From assembly GCF_002095535.1 (NCBI RefSeq), contig NZ_MLJI01000001.1, positions 2,159,832 through 2,223,831 on the forward strand: a stretch of DNA of 64,000 nt, read 5' to 3'. Position numbers and translations under genes: made by a program. Origin of the DNA: Pantoea cypripedii (GTDB lineage: Bacteria > Pseudomonadota > Gammaproteobacteria > Enterobacterales > Enterobacteriaceae). Positions within the stretch are counted from its first letter, which is position 1; every line of letters begins with the position of its first letter. A model generated the notes under the pieces. That model was not told where the DNA came from. It searched no databases and saw only the letters and a list, made by a program, of their open reading frames with translations. Below are positions 18,019-26,445 of the stretch, piece by piece.

Positions 18019-18720
18019 TCACGCTGCGGGTTTTGCACTGTCGTTGTGCGCCAGGCGGTTATCCAGCAGCGAAAGATCGAGATAGCCACTCAACTCGCGC
18101 TGTTCTGCACGCGGCAGATAAGGCAACTCACCCAATAACGGTGCGGCTAGCTTTTCACTCAGCACATCAATGATTTCAGCATAATGTGCCAGCCCAGGGT
18201 TGATGCGATTGGCAACCCAACCCACCAGCGGCAAGCCATCCTGTGCTATGGCCTCGGCAGTCAGTAAAGCATGGCTGATGCATCCTTCTTTAATCCCAAC
18301 CACCAGAATCACCGGCAATTGCTCCTGTTTTACCCAGCTTGAGAGCGGTTGCAGATCATTCATCAGGCAGCGCCAGCCACCCGTACCCTCAACCACTACA
18401 TGCGGGGCGCGCTCCTGCAAGGCAGCCAGCCCTTTACTGAGCAGCGGATAATCAATTTGATGGGTGGGACTGGTGCTGATTTCATCCTCTTCCAAAGTAA
18501 TAGGATTGATCGAAGCATATGGTAATACCAGGCCAGAAGCCTGCTGCAATAACAGCGCATCCTTGTTACGCAAACCCTCAGGGGTCTGTTTTGCGCTTTT
18601 AGCAATGGGCTTATAACCCACGGCGCACTGACCTGCCTGTGCAAAGCACTGCAGCAGCGCGCGGGAAACCACGGTTTTGCCCACCGCGGTGTCGGTACCG
18701 GTGATAAAGAGTGTTTTCAC
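18019..18720 (-). CDS. bioD2: Dethiobiotin synthetase-like protein BioD2 (YnfK)
   Basis: About 233 aa from a GTG at 18720, preceded by AGGAGG at 4-5 bases; an ATG at 18735 is in frame but poorly placed. E. coli YnfK is 231 aa. It makes dethiobiotin from diaminopelargonate, CO2 and ATP. The P-loop is GTDTAVGKT, with the lysine-containing KPIAKS and the VVEGTGGWR motif. It lies 105 bp after mlc on the same strand, as in the ynfK-mlc order of E. coli. Whether it or a bioD in a bio operon is the main enzyme cannot be told here. Confidence 0.9.
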   Translation of the reverse strand: MKTLFITGTDTAVGKTVVSRALLQCFAQAGQCAVGYKPIAKSAKQTPEGLRNKDALLLQQASGLVLPYASINPITLEEDEISTSPTHQIDYPLLSKGLAALQERAPHVVVEGTGGWRCLMNDLQPLSSWVKQEQLPVILVVGIKEGCISHALLTAEAIAQDGLPLVGWVANRINPGLAHYAEIIDVLSEKLAAPLLGELPYLPRAEQRELSGYLDLSLLDNRLAHNDSAKPAA

Positions 18721-18825
18721 CCTTCCTCCTAACATTTAGCGATGTGAACCAGAGGTGACGAAGGGGCAGTGTAAGTAAATGTCGTACCTGACAGATTGCG
18801 TTAGCGCAAACTTAGGGCGAGCTAA

Positions 18826-20043
18826 TCAACCCTGGAGCAGTTTTACCAGCAAATGACCGGAATAAAGGGCATCTTTGATTAACGCCGCAGCGCCTAATGT
18901 GCCGGGTTCGTTAAACGCGGTGGGGGCCAGTTGGATTTCGTCGCTGTAAGCGGGCAAAGCCTGCTGGCGAATGGTGCTGCTGACAGCAGGAAACAGGACG
19001 TCAGCGGCCTGATTGAGGGGGGAACCGATAAGTATTTGGCGTGGATTGAAGATATTAACCATCATTGCCAGCATGCGGCCAATATGATGTCCGACCCCGG
19101 CAATCACATCGGTCGCCAGACGATCGCCCTGCTGTGCCGCCTGACACAGGGTTTCAATCGTTAGCGGGGCCGCGTGCAGGCGGCTCTCCGGCTGGGTCGG
19201 CAGGCGCAATTTCGCCAGGTTAAGCAAACTGCCAATGCTGGCGACGGTTTCCAGGCAGCCATGATTGCCGCAGTAACACTGCTGACCATAAGGATCAATT
19301 TGCGTGTGACCAATTTCCACCAGCGCCCGCCCGCTCTTGTGCAGCAGTTGTCCACCGGTAATCACCCCGGCTCCCACGGTTTCATCAATCACAATCTGAA
19401 TCACGTCCTGCGCCCCGCGTGATGCGCCAAACAGCGATTCAGCCAGAGTCCAGGCGGAAATATCATGCTGCACGAAAACCGGCACACCGCTGCGCTGCGA
19501 CAGGGTCTCGCCCAGCGGCATATCCTCAATATCGTAACCGGGGATACGGTGCACAACACCGGATGCAGCGTTAATCAGGCCCGGCAGCGTAATGGCGATA
19601 GCCGTCAGGCGCTCCAGCTTTTTCTGATGTCGGATAAAAAAGGCATCGATCAGTTCCAGCAGCTCCTGCAACAACGGCTTGTCCGGGCCGACGATCAACG
19701 GCAGACGCTCCTCCTGCAAGGCTCGGCTGCTGAGGTCGCGTAATGTCAGGGTGATGTGACCAGGCTGAATACGCACCGCCAGATAGTGCCAGGCCAGGGT
19801 ATCCAGCAGCAGGCCGATAGCCGGACGTCCACGGCTGCCCGCTTCCTGAAACTCGGTTTCCTGAACCAGATGCGCATCCAGCATTTCACGGACGATTTTG
19901 GTAATGCTGGCAGGCGCCAGCTGGGCGCGTTTGGAAAGTTCTATACGCGAAATCGGGCCGAAATGATCGATCAGTCGGTAAACCACGCCTGCATTGGTCT
20001 GCTTTATCTGGTCAATGTGGCCAGGTTGACTGTCCTGATTCAC
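18826..20043 (-). CDS. mlc: ROK-family repressor Mlc
   Basis: 405 aa (E. coli Mlc 406), collinear throughout. The N-terminal winged helix (residues about 12-75, QLAPASITKIVREML) binds DNA. The ROK domain has the zinc site VEIGHTQ...CYCGNHGCLE. Mlc represses ptsG, manXYZ, malT and its own gene, and is removed from DNA when it binds dephosphorylated EIICB-Glc. A TTATTT-N10-AAATAA site and a CRP site lie upstream, fitting autoregulation and CRP control. Confidence 0.96.
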   Translation of the reverse strand: MNQDSQPGHIDQIKQTNAGVVYRLIDHFGPISRIELSKRAQLAPASITKIVREMLDAHLVQETEFQEAGSRGRPAIGLLLDTLAWHYLAVRIQPGHITLTLRDLSSRALQEERLPLIVGPDKPLLQELLELIDAFFIRHQKKLERLTAIAITLPGLINAASGVVHRIPGYDIEDMPLGETLSQRSGVPVFVQHDISAWTLAESLFGASRGAQDVIQIVIDETVGAGVITGGQLLHKSGRALVEIGHTQIDPYGQQCYCGNHGCLETVASIGSLLNLAKLRLPTQPESRLHAAPLTIETLCQAAQQGDRLATDVIAGVGHHIGRMLAMMVNIFNPRQILIGSPLNQAADVLFPAVSSTIRQQALPAYSDEIQLAPTAFNEPGTLGAAALIKDALYSGHLLVKLLQG

Positions 20044-20056
20044 GCCCTGCTCCCGG

Positions 20057-20078
20057 TTATTTTCGCGCTTCTAAATAA
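20057..20078. promoter_or_regulatory. Candidate Mlc/NagC-type operator
   Basis: TTATTT at 20057-20062 and AAATAA at 20073-20078, separated by 10 bases (TCGCGCTTCT). This matches the general Mlc/NagC operator form. It is 14 bp upstream of mlc, consistent with autorepression. Confidence 0.6.
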
Positions 20079-20132
20079 ATAGCAACTATGGTGCGGCAGA
20101 ATGGCGGATAGCGCCAAATATTTGATTAGATA

Positions 20133-20148
20133 TGTGATTTATCGCACA
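20133..20148. promoter_or_regulatory. CRP site upstream of mlc
   Basis: TGTGATTTATCGCACA fits TGTGA-N6-TCACA with one mismatch. It is 90 bp upstream of mlc, which is CRP-regulated in E. coli. Confidence 0.65.
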
Positions 20149-20178
20149 TAAAGCCTGGTGTTTTTCTCACCCACTGGA

Positions 20179-21075
20179 TTAAGTTTCGGCGTTGCGCTGT
20201 AAAAGCATCATCATATTCGCCATCTGCGCGCTGGGTTCGCGGGTGGCTGACCACACCAGCCATACCTCCGAAAGCGCATCGCTTTCATGCAGCGGTAGCC
20301 AGACCACATCAGCCAGCCGTGCACGGCGAAACGACGCGGGTAATATCGACACCCCCAGCCCGGTCGCTACCAGCCCGAGAATCGTCATCGCCTCACCGAC
20401 TTCCTGGGTGACGAAAGGTTTGATCTGGTAACGATGCAGTAAGGCAAGAATCTCACCATATAGGGCAGTGCCGCCCTGGGGATCAAAGAAAACAAAGGGT
20501 TCATTGGCCAGTGCCTGGATGGAGATGGACTCGGCATCGGCCAGCGGATGCGCCCAATGCACCACCGCACAGAGCGGCTCACGCAGCAACAATTGATGCT
20601 GCAAATCAGCGGGCAACGGTGTATTGCGCATCACACCCAGATCGAGACGTCCTTCATGCAACGGTGCCAGCTGCTGCCGGGTGTTGATCTCCTGCATCTG
20701 GATATGGACTTCCGGCCAGCGCTGACGGAAATGGTAGAGCGCATCAGAAACCAGCCCGGTAAAAGGCGCGGATGAGGTAAAACCGATGCGCAGCTCCCCT
20801 TCCTGACCATTATGTAACCTGACGGCACGGCTGGCGGCCTGTTCGACCTGCAGCATGATCCCGCGCGCATCCAGTAAAAACTGCTGCCCGGCGGCGGTCA
20901 GTTGCACGCTGCGATTGGTACGGGTAAACAGCTGCGCACCAATCTCCTGTTCCAGCTGCTGGATCTGCTGGCTGAGCGGCGGCTGTGAAATATTCAGGCG
21001 CTGAGCAGCACGGCCAAAATGCAACTCTTCTGCCACGGCAATGAAATAGCGCAGATGACGCAGTTCGATATTCAT
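20179..21075 (-). CDS. ynfL: LysR-family regulator YnfL
   Basis: 298 aa with an N-terminal LysR helix-turn-helix (residues about 3-62, LHFGRAAQRLNISQPPLSQQIQQLE) and a C-terminal effector domain. Position and length match E. coli YnfL, which is divergent from ynfM and next to mlc. It probably controls the ynfM exporter across the 94-bp shared intergenic region. The effector is unknown. Confidence 0.9.
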   Translation of the reverse strand: MNIELRHLRYFIAVAEELHFGRAAQRLNISQPPLSQQIQQLEQEIGAQLFTRTNRSVQLTAAGQQFLLDARGIMLQVEQAASRAVRLHNGQEGELRIGFTSSAPFTGLVSDALYHFRQRWPEVHIQMQEINTRQQLAPLHEGRLDLGVMRNTPLPADLQHQLLLREPLCAVVHWAHPLADAESISIQALANEPFVFFDPQGGTALYGEILALLHRYQIKPFVTQEVGEAMTILGLVATGLGVSILPASFRRARLADVVWLPLHESDALSEVWLVWSATREPSAQMANMMMLLQRNAET

Positions 21076-21169
21076 ACTTTAAACGTCTCATTCGAGATTA
21101 TTAATATATTGTACAACCTATTCATACTTTCCTACGATATCAATACCTTCATAATCTTAAGGATTTTCC

Positions 21170-22426
21170 GTGAGTCGCTCTTCTCAGGCTGTGACACTCG
21201 ATGAGGACGAAGTGTCCGTTGTGCCTGCCTCAGTTCCCGCATCAGCAACATGGATTGAACGTGGTTCGCCGCAATTTATGCGTGTCACCCTTGCCCTGTT
21301 CTCTGCTGGCCTTGCCACCTTTGCCCTGCTTTATTGCGTCCAGCCAATTCTGCCCGTGCTTTCCCAGCAGTTTGGCGTATCGCCAGCGGCCAGTAGCATC
21401 TCGCTGTCGCTTTCGACTGCCCTGATGGCACTGGGATTGCTGGTCACCGGCCCGCTGTCGGATGCTATTGGTCGCAAATCGGTGATGGTCACCGCGTTGA
21501 TGCTGGCGGCCATCTGTACCGTCATTTCTGCCATGATGACCAGCTGGCACGGCATCCTGCTGATGCGGGCGTTGATTGGTTTATCGCTCAGTGGTGTGGC
21601 TGCGGTGGGGATGACTTACCTGAGCGAAGAGATTCATCCACGCGTGATTGCCTTCTCGATGGGGCTGTATATCAGCGGTAACTCGATTGGCGGGATGAGC
21701 GGACGTTTGCTGACCGGGGTGCTGACCGATTTGTTCTCATGGCGCATTGCCATTGGGGTGATTGGCTGCTTTTCGCTAGCTTCCGCGTTGATGTTCTGGA
21801 AAATCCTGCCTGCTTCGCGTCATTTTCGCCCGGCTTCTCTGCGTCCACACAACCTGCTGATCAATTTCCGGCTGCACTGGCGAGATAAGGGCTTGCCGCT
21901 GTTGTTCGCCGAAGGTTTTCTGCTGATGGGCGCATTTGTCACCCTGTTCAACTACATTGGCTACCGTCTGTTAAGTGCCCCGTGGTTTCTCAGCCAGGCA
22001 GTGGTGGGATTGCTTTCTGTGGTCTATCTGACTGGCTCCTGGAGTTCGCCTAAAGCCGGTGCCATGACCAGTCGCTTTGGACGCGGTCCGGTGATGATCG
22101 CGGCCACCGCTATCATGCTGTGCGGATTATTGCTGACAGCGTTCAATACGCTGTGGATTATCCTGCCCGGGATGATGCTGTTTACCGCAGGTTTCTTTGC
22201 CGCTCACTCGGTTGCCAGCGGCTGGATTGGTCCGCGCGCGCGTCGTGCGAAAGGTCAGGCATCATCCCTCTATCTCTTCAGCTACTACGCGGGTTCCAGT
22301 GTTGCCGGTACCTTAGGTGGCGTGTTCTGGCACAGCTTTGGCTGGAGCGGCGTCACGCTGTTTATCAGCATGCTGCTGGTGCTGGCTTTACTGGTCGGCT
22401 GGCGTTTGCAGTGCCGTAAACTGTAG
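21170..22426 (+). CDS. ynfM: MFS exporter YnfM
   Basis: 418 aa (E. coli 417) with 12 membrane helices and motif A GPLSDAIGRKS. The start is a GTG at 21170 with AAGGA 6 bases before. It has a longer, acidic N-terminal tail before helix 1 at about residue 37. E. coli YnfM is implicated in efflux of arabinose and other compounds; the natural substrate here is open. It is divergent from ynfL, which likely regulates it. Confidence 0.92.
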   Translation: MSRSSQAVTLDEDEVSVVPASVPASATWIERGSPQFMRVTLALFSAGLATFALLYCVQPILPVLSQQFGVSPAASSISLSLSTALMALGLLVTGPLSDAIGRKSVMVTALMLAAICTVISAMMTSWHGILLMRALIGLSLSGVAAVGMTYLSEEIHPRVIAFSMGLYISGNSIGGMSGRLLTGVLTDLFSWRIAIGVIGCFSLASALMFWKILPASRHFRPASLRPHNLLINFRLHWRDKGLPLLFAEGFLLMGAFVTLFNYIGYRLLSAPWFLSQAVVGLLSVVYLTGSWSSPKAGAMTSRFGRGPVMIAATAIMLCGLLLTAFNTLWIILPGMMLFTAGFFAAHSVASGWIGPRARRAKGQASSLYLFSYYAGSSVAGTLGGVFWHSFGWSGVTLFISMLLVLALLVGWRLQCRKL

Positions 22427-22592
22427 TAGCCTGCATCTTTATAACGAGGTCATTGCGCCCCGTTTTCCCACGCAAAAAACACTTCCTGATAAACCTTTAG
22501 TCCCAATCAAAACAAAATATCAATTGCTAGCTATAATTTGTTCTATTCCAACTATTGTTAGACTTTTTTTTTCACAGCAACGAGGAAGTCAG

Positions 22593-22844
22593 ATGGGACT
22601 CTATTATTATGTCGATAAACACGCAGGCTTTAACGATAATCATGTGGTACATGCCACCGGTTGTCCCTTCCTTCCTCCTGACGCGGCACGGCGTTTTCTT
22701 GGCACTTTTTATACCGCGAACGCCGCGATTCAACAGGCGCGAAAATTTTTCCCCAGCGCCATGGGCTGCGAACATTGCTGTCCGGTTTTGGTAAAAAAAA
22801 ACCTGACCACTCAGAATAACGTGGCGCTAAAACACATGGTGTGA
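22593..22844 (+). CDS. Small Cys/His-rich conserved protein of unknown function
   Basis: 83 aa from the ATG at 22593, with GAGGAAG 4 bases upstream; the longer frame from 22317 is the wrong-frame extension through ynfM. The sequence starts MGLYYYVDKHAG, then VHATGCPFLPP, LGTFYTANAAIQQARKFFP and GCEHCC. I recognise the same layout (YYYV, HxxGCxxLP, LGxF, A..A......GCxxC) in small uncharacterised bacterial proteins. The three or four cysteines plus histidine suggest metal binding, which is inference. No signal peptide. It stands alone with its own promoter region. Confidence 0.75.
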   Translation: MGLYYYVDKHAGFNDNHVVHATGCPFLPPDAARRFLGTFYTANAAIQQARKFFPSAMGCEHCCPVLVKKNLTTQNNVALKHMV

Positions 22845-22956
22845 CTCTGATAATCCCGGCCTGGATCCCGTCGCAGCGGTGCGCCATTTTGTTAAGCTTT
22901 CCTGTGGCATTCCGCTATGTTAAACACACATAAATTTGCTTGTGGTTGGATCGTTG

Positions 22957-23496
22957 ATGCGGGAAAAATTCGCGAAGTCACAAATCGCCCTGCACTGGTT
23001 AACTGTGCTATTGATCGCCATTGCTTACACCACCATCGAACTGCGGGGCCTGGTGCCGCGTGGTTCGTTGCTGCGTAATCTGATGATCGTGACGCACTTT
23101 AGCTGCGGGGTCTCGGTATGGGTGCTGATGCTGGCGCGTGGTGTGTTACGCCATCGTCACGTTTCGCCGGATATTCTGCCGCCACCGGCACGCTGGCAAC
23201 AGGGTTTAGCCCACCTGATGCATCTTCTGCTGTACGCGCTGTTTCTGGTATTACCTATCCTGGGAGTCACCTCGAAGTATCTGAATGGGCGTCCCTGGGA
23301 ATTATTCGGCATGGTGATGCCCGTTAGTGCGACGCCTGATTTTGATCTCGCCGATAGCCTGATTAGCTGGCACGAGACCCTCGCACCACTCGGTTACTGG
23401 TTAATCGGCCTGCATGCGGCCGCCGCATTACTGCACCATTACGTATTCAAGGACAACACGCTGTTGCGCATCATGCCAGCACGCAAACGCGGCTGA
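22957..23496 (+). CDS. cybB: Cytochrome b561 (CybB-like)
   Basis: 179 aa from the ATG at 22957, similar in length to E. coli CybB (176 aa). There are four membrane helices. The di-haem histidines are visible in IALHWL, THFSCG and the C-terminal SWHETLAPLGYWLIGLHAAAALLHHY. It is an inner-membrane electron carrier; CybB relatives oxidise ubiquinol with superoxide. The ribosome site is weak (GGA 6 bases before). Which CybB/YodB paralogue it corresponds to is not certain. Confidence 0.87.
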   Translation: MREKFAKSQIALHWLTVLLIAIAYTTIELRGLVPRGSLLRNLMIVTHFSCGVSVWVLMLARGVLRHRHVSPDILPPPARWQQGLAHLMHLLLYALFLVLPILGVTSKYLNGRPWELFGMVMPVSATPDFDLADSLISWHETLAPLGYWLIGLHAAAALLHHYVFKDNTLLRIMPARKRG

Positions 23497-23546
23497 TAAC
23501 CTCAGGCTATTGACTTTGGCGTTGGCGATAAAAAATATTCAGCAAT

Positions 23547-23579
23547 AAAACGCCCTTAGAAGGTTTCCCTCCGCGTTTT
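23547..23579. terminator. Hairpin after cybB
   Basis: 7-bp arms AAAACGC / GCGTTTT with a CCTT/AAGG inner pair, followed by TAATCC. It is a moderate candidate terminator for the cytochrome gene. Confidence 0.45.
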
Positions 23580-23602
23580 AATCCATCACAATAGGCACAA
23601 AT

Positions 23603-23618
23603 TGTGATGGATGTCACT
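23603..23618. promoter_or_regulatory. Candidate CRP site upstream of sotB
   Basis: TGTGATGGATGTCACT matches TGTGA-N6-TCACA with one mismatch, 51 bp before the sotB start. Confidence 0.45.
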
Positions 23619-23668
23619 TTACATGGGTGCCTTTCGCCCTTCATTTGCTGCTGACTGATCTGAAATTA

Positions 23669-24853
23669 ATGCAATCAACAACCGTCTCCCGTAAAACGGC
23701 CTGGCTACGCGTGGTGCTGCTGGCCATTGCCGCTTTTGTCTTTAATACCACCGAATTTGTGCCGGTTGGCTTATTGTCAGATATCGCCGCCAGCTACTCG
23801 ATGAAAACAGCGGATGTCGGCATCATGCTGACCATCTATGCCTGGGTAGTGGCGCTGTTATCGCTGCCGCTGATGCTACTGACGCGTAACATTGAGCGTC
23901 GTCTGCTGCTATCGATCCTGTTTGTGCTGTTTATCGCCAGCCATGTGCTTTCGTCTGTGGCCTGGGATTTCACCTCACTGGTGCTCTCCCGTATCGGTAT
24001 CGCCCTCGCCCATGCGGTGTTCTGGTCGATTACCGCGTCACTGGCGATACGCGTTGCTCCGGCGGGTAAAAAGACCCAGGCGCTGAGTATGCTGGCCACC
24101 GGCACCGCGCTGGCGATGGTACTGGGCGTGCCGATTGGCCGCGTGGTGGGTCAGTATCTGGGCTGGCGCACCACCTTCGGTATGATTGGCTTATCCGCTT
24201 TGGTACTGCTGGTGCTACTGGCGCGTATTCTGCCGCGTCTGCCAAGTGAACATACCGGATCGCTCAGCAGCGTACCGATGCTGTTTCGCCGACCAGCACT
24301 GGTCAGTATGTATGTGCTGGTGACATTGGTGGTGACCGCCCATTACACCGCCTACAGCTATATCGAACCCTTTATGCAGGTGGTGGCGAATTCCGGGGAA
24401 AACTTCACCACCTTGTTACTGCTGTTGTTCGGCTCTGCGGGGATTATCGGTAGCGTGCTGTTCAGTACCCTCGGCAATAAATATCCTTCCGCCCTGCTGA
24501 TTGCGGCCATCGCTGTGATTACCTTGTGCATGGGTTTGCTGATTTTTGCCGCCGTGCGTCCGGCAGCCATTTCCACGCTCTGTATCTTCTGGGGTATGGC
24601 CATGATGATGATCGGGCTGGCGATGCAGGTACGCGTGTTGTCGCTGGCACCGGATGCCACCGATGTGGCGATGTCGCTGATGTCCGGTATTTATAACATC
24701 GGCATTGGTGCCGGAGCGCTACTGGGGAACCAGGTCAGCCTGCATTTAAACATGGCGGATGTGGGTAATGTGGGCGGATTAATTGGTCTGGTCGCGTTGT
24801 TCTGGTGTATCTACATCTTCCGTCGTTATCCGCAATTGCGTTCGAACGGGTAG
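23669..24853 (+). CDS. sotB: Sugar efflux transporter SotB
   Basis: 394 aa from the ATG at 23669; this start gives the family N-terminus ([12 protein letters not shown]). A GTG at 23627 would add 14 residues that match nothing, though neither start has a strong ribosome site. It is a 12-helix MFS exporter nearly collinear with E. coli Sot[39 protein letters not shown] and [29 protein letters not shown]. It exports arabinose, IPTG-like sugars and related compounds. It is convergent with a DUF1471 gene. Confidence 0.93.
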   Translation: MQSTTVSRKTAWLRVVLLAIAAFVFNTTEFVPVGLLSDIAASYSMKTADVGIMLTIYAWVVALLSLPLMLLTRNIERRLLLSILFVLFIASHVLSSVAWDFTSLVLSRIGIALAHAVFWSITASLAIRVAPAGKKTQALSMLATGTALAMVLGVPIGRVVGQYLGWRTTFGMIGLSALVLLVLLARILPRLPSEHTGSLSSVPMLFRRPALVSMYVLVTLVVTAHYTAYSYIEPFMQVVANSGENFTTLLLLLFGSAGIIGSVLFSTLGNKYPSALLIAAIAVITLCMGLLIFAAVRPAAISTLCIFWGMAMMMIGLAMQVRVLSLAPDATDVAMSLMSGIYNIGIGAGALLGNQVSLHLNMADVGNVGGLIGLVALFWCIYIFRRYPQLRSNG

Positions 24854-24862
24854 GCAAGAAAG

Positions 24863-24890
24863 GGCTTCAGATACGCTGTTATCTGAAGCC
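24863..24890. terminator. Bidirectional terminator between sotB and the DUF1471 gene
   Basis: A perfect 11-bp stem GGCTTCAGATA / TATCTGAAGCC with loop CGCTGT, preceded by AAG-rich and followed by CCTTCTTATTT sequence. It is placed between two convergent genes. Confidence 0.75.
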
Positions 24891-24899
24891 AGCCCCTTC

Positions 24900-25157
24900 T
24901 TATTTATAGATTTCTGCGGTGCCATGCAGGTTGTTGTTGCCAGAGGTCGAAGTGATGCGGAAAGACTTTGCTCCGGCAGCACTCGCCTTCTCCGCCAGTT
25001 GATTCTCCAGCGATGTCAAATCCGTACTACCTGATGCGCTTACCACGCCAATTTGTTGTTGGTTCACTGGCGCTTCGCTCACCAGATCAGCAGCCATGGT
25101 ACCAAACGCGATTGATGACAGGGCCACAGCGGCCAGGGTCAGTTTAATGCTTTTCAT
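24900..25157 (-). CDS. DUF1471 (YdgH/BhsA/McbA-like) periplasmic protein
   Basis: 85 aa: a Sec signal peptide cut near TMA-AD, then one DUF1471 domain (IGVVSASGSTDLTSLENQLAEKASAAGAKSFRITSTSGNNNLHGTAEIYK). Members such as BhsA, McbA and YhcN are stress-induced envelope proteins affecting biofilm or acid/copper response. The paralogue at the member level cannot be fixed. Two TTAAC-N4-GTTAW palindromes lie upstream. It is a single gene. Confidence 0.88.
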   Translation of the reverse strand: MKSIKLTLAAVALSSIAFGTMAADLVSEAPVNQQQIGVVSASGSTDLTSLENQLAEKASAAGAKSFRITSTSGNNNLHGTAEIYK

Positions 25158-25203
25158 GATTTGTCTCTCTTAGCAGATGAAATTAGGGTCAGTCGCCATT
25201 AAA

Positions 25204-25273
25204 TTAACAACCGTTAAGTAAATGCTAGATCCAAAGCCGTATGCGCGTCAACTATTTTATTAACGCTCGTTAT
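25204..25273. promoter_or_regulatory. Two TTAAC-N4-GTTAW palindromes upstream of the DUF1471 gene
   Basis: TTAAC AACC GTTAA at 25204-25217 and TTAAC GCTC GTTAT at 25260-25273, in the 294-bp gap between the DUF1471 gene and a divergent tetR. They look like a repeated operator. Confidence 0.45.
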
Positions 25274-25400
25274 TTTAATGGGGAGTGGCGTGAGTATGGG
25301 CTTTGGCGTCGATCTGCACTTGACGGATCAGGCGGTTTTTCCGATCAAAAGCACAAACGGGCAAAGTGTGGACATCACTTTACCCGCTGCCCTTGCATAT

Positions 25401-25427
25401 TAATTTAATGATCGGTAATTTAATGAT
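25401..25427. promoter_or_regulatory. Direct repeat TAATTTAATGAT upstream of tetR
   Basis: Perfect 12-bp copies at 25401-25412 and 25416-25427, 15 bp apart, ending 24 bp before the tetR start. They are possibly an autoregulatory operator overlapping the promoter. Confidence 0.4.
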
Positions 25428-25451
25428 ATGTTTTCGCCGTTGTGAGGATGT

Positions 25452-26102
25452 ATGAGCCAGATTAGTGAACCGGTCATCCGCAAAAGTCGTGGCAGACCCA
25501 AAGTCTTTGATCGCGATGATGCACTGGATAAAGCGTTGATGCTGTTCTGGGCACATGGTTATGAAGGTACCTCGCTGGCAGATTTAGTGAGCGCGACCGG
25601 TGCGAAAGCCCCCACGCTCTACGCTGAGTTTGAAAACAAAGAAGGTCTGTTTAAGGCCGCCATGCAGCGTTATATCGAACGGTTTAGTGCACAACGTAAT
25701 GCCGTGCTGAATGATGCAGCGCTGGATGTGAAGTCAGCGATTGAGGCGTATTTCCGCGCCACCGCTGCCTGCTTCACCGAGTGTGACAAACCGGCCGGTT
25801 GTTTTTTCATTTGTACTTCCAGCGCCCTTTCCGCTAGTTCTGAAGAGGTGGCACGCATGCTGGAGCAGCAGCACCATGCGCAGGAGCACGCGTTACAGCA
25901 GTTCCTGGCCGCCCGTCAGCAACAGGGTGAGTTGCCTGCCTGTAGCAATACCACTACGCTTGCCAGCTTTCTCGCCTGCGTACTCCAGGGGATGTCAGTA
26001 CGCGCCCGTGAAGGTGCCAGTCGGGAAGATTTAGAGCAAATCGTTGATACACAAATGGCAATTTGGCCTGCTCTGGCGGGATATTGTTCAGTAAGGACGT
26101 GA
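25452..26102 (+). CDS. TetR/AcrR-family regulator
   Basis: 216 aa. The N-terminal TetR helix-turn-helix spans about residues 18-65 (DKALMLFWAHGYEGTSLADLVSATGAKAPTLYAEFENKEGLF). The C-terminal ligand domain has a CFF-type stretch (PAGCFFICTSSA). No drug pump or enzyme gene is adjacent on its strand. Candidate targets are itself (the direct repeat upstream) or the divergent DUF1471 gene 294 bp away. The effector is unknown. Confidence 0.88.
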   Translation: MSQISEPVIRKSRGRPKVFDRDDALDKALMLFWAHGYEGTSLADLVSATGAKAPTLYAEFENKEGLFKAAMQRYIERFSAQRNAVLNDAALDVKSAIEAYFRATAACFTECDKPAGCFFICTSSALSASSEEVARMLEQQHHAQEHALQQFLAARQQQGELPACSNTTTLASFLACVLQGMSVRAREGASREDLEQIVDTQMAIWPALAGYCSVRT

Positions 26103-26122
26103 CGGCGTGAGTGTTCACGCCG
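26103..26122. terminator. Bidirectional hairpin between tetR and rhaM
   Basis: An 8-bp stem CGGCGTGA / TCACGCCG with a GTGT loop between the convergent gene ends. There is no strong T-tract. Confidence 0.55.
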
Positions 26123-26130
26123 CCACGGGT

Positions 26131-26445
26131 TTATGGCAGGAAAAACATCGGTTTTAATGCTGCGCTAATCGGGCTGTTATCGGCGTTGGATGGCATCAAA
26201 TCTCTCATTGATGCCCACCAGCGCTGGCAGACTTCGGTTTGTGCCACAGCCTGCCAGCGTGCTTCTGATTCAATCTCAACGCTGGCAAACAGCAAATGGC
26301 GTTCCGTATCCAGCCAGATAGCGTAATTATGCGCCCCATGCGCTTTGAGGGTCTCAGCCAGTTCCGGCCAGATGGGCGAATGACGGCGCAGATATTCCTC
26401 ATGGCGATCCGCATGCACCTGCATCACAAAGGCTCTACGCAACAT
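26131..26445 (-). CDS. rhaM: L-rhamnose mutarotase RhaM
   Basis: 104 aa from the ATG at 26445, the same length as E. coli RhaM. It interconverts the alpha and beta anomers of L-rhamnose in the cytoplasm. The family pattern is [29 protein letters not shown] with the catalytic His in VHADRHEEY, then HNYAIWLD and CQRWWASM. The start overlaps the end of rhaD by 11 bp, so it is the last coupled gene of rhaBADM. Confidence 0.95.
   Translation of the reverse strand: MLRRAFVMQVHADRHEEYLRRHSPIWPELAETLKAHGAHNYAIWLDTERHLLFASVEIESEARWQAVAQTEVCQRWWASMRDLMPSNADNSPISAALKPMFFLP

Noticed and set aside
17881..18138. Forward 85-aa frame near the end of bioD2
   Set aside because: It lies antisense to bioD2 and lacks any recognisable signal.
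22317..22592. Extension of the small Cys-rich protein to 175 aa
   Set aside because: The extra N-terminus overlaps ynfM in another frame; the ATG at 22593 has a good ribosome site and begins the family pattern.
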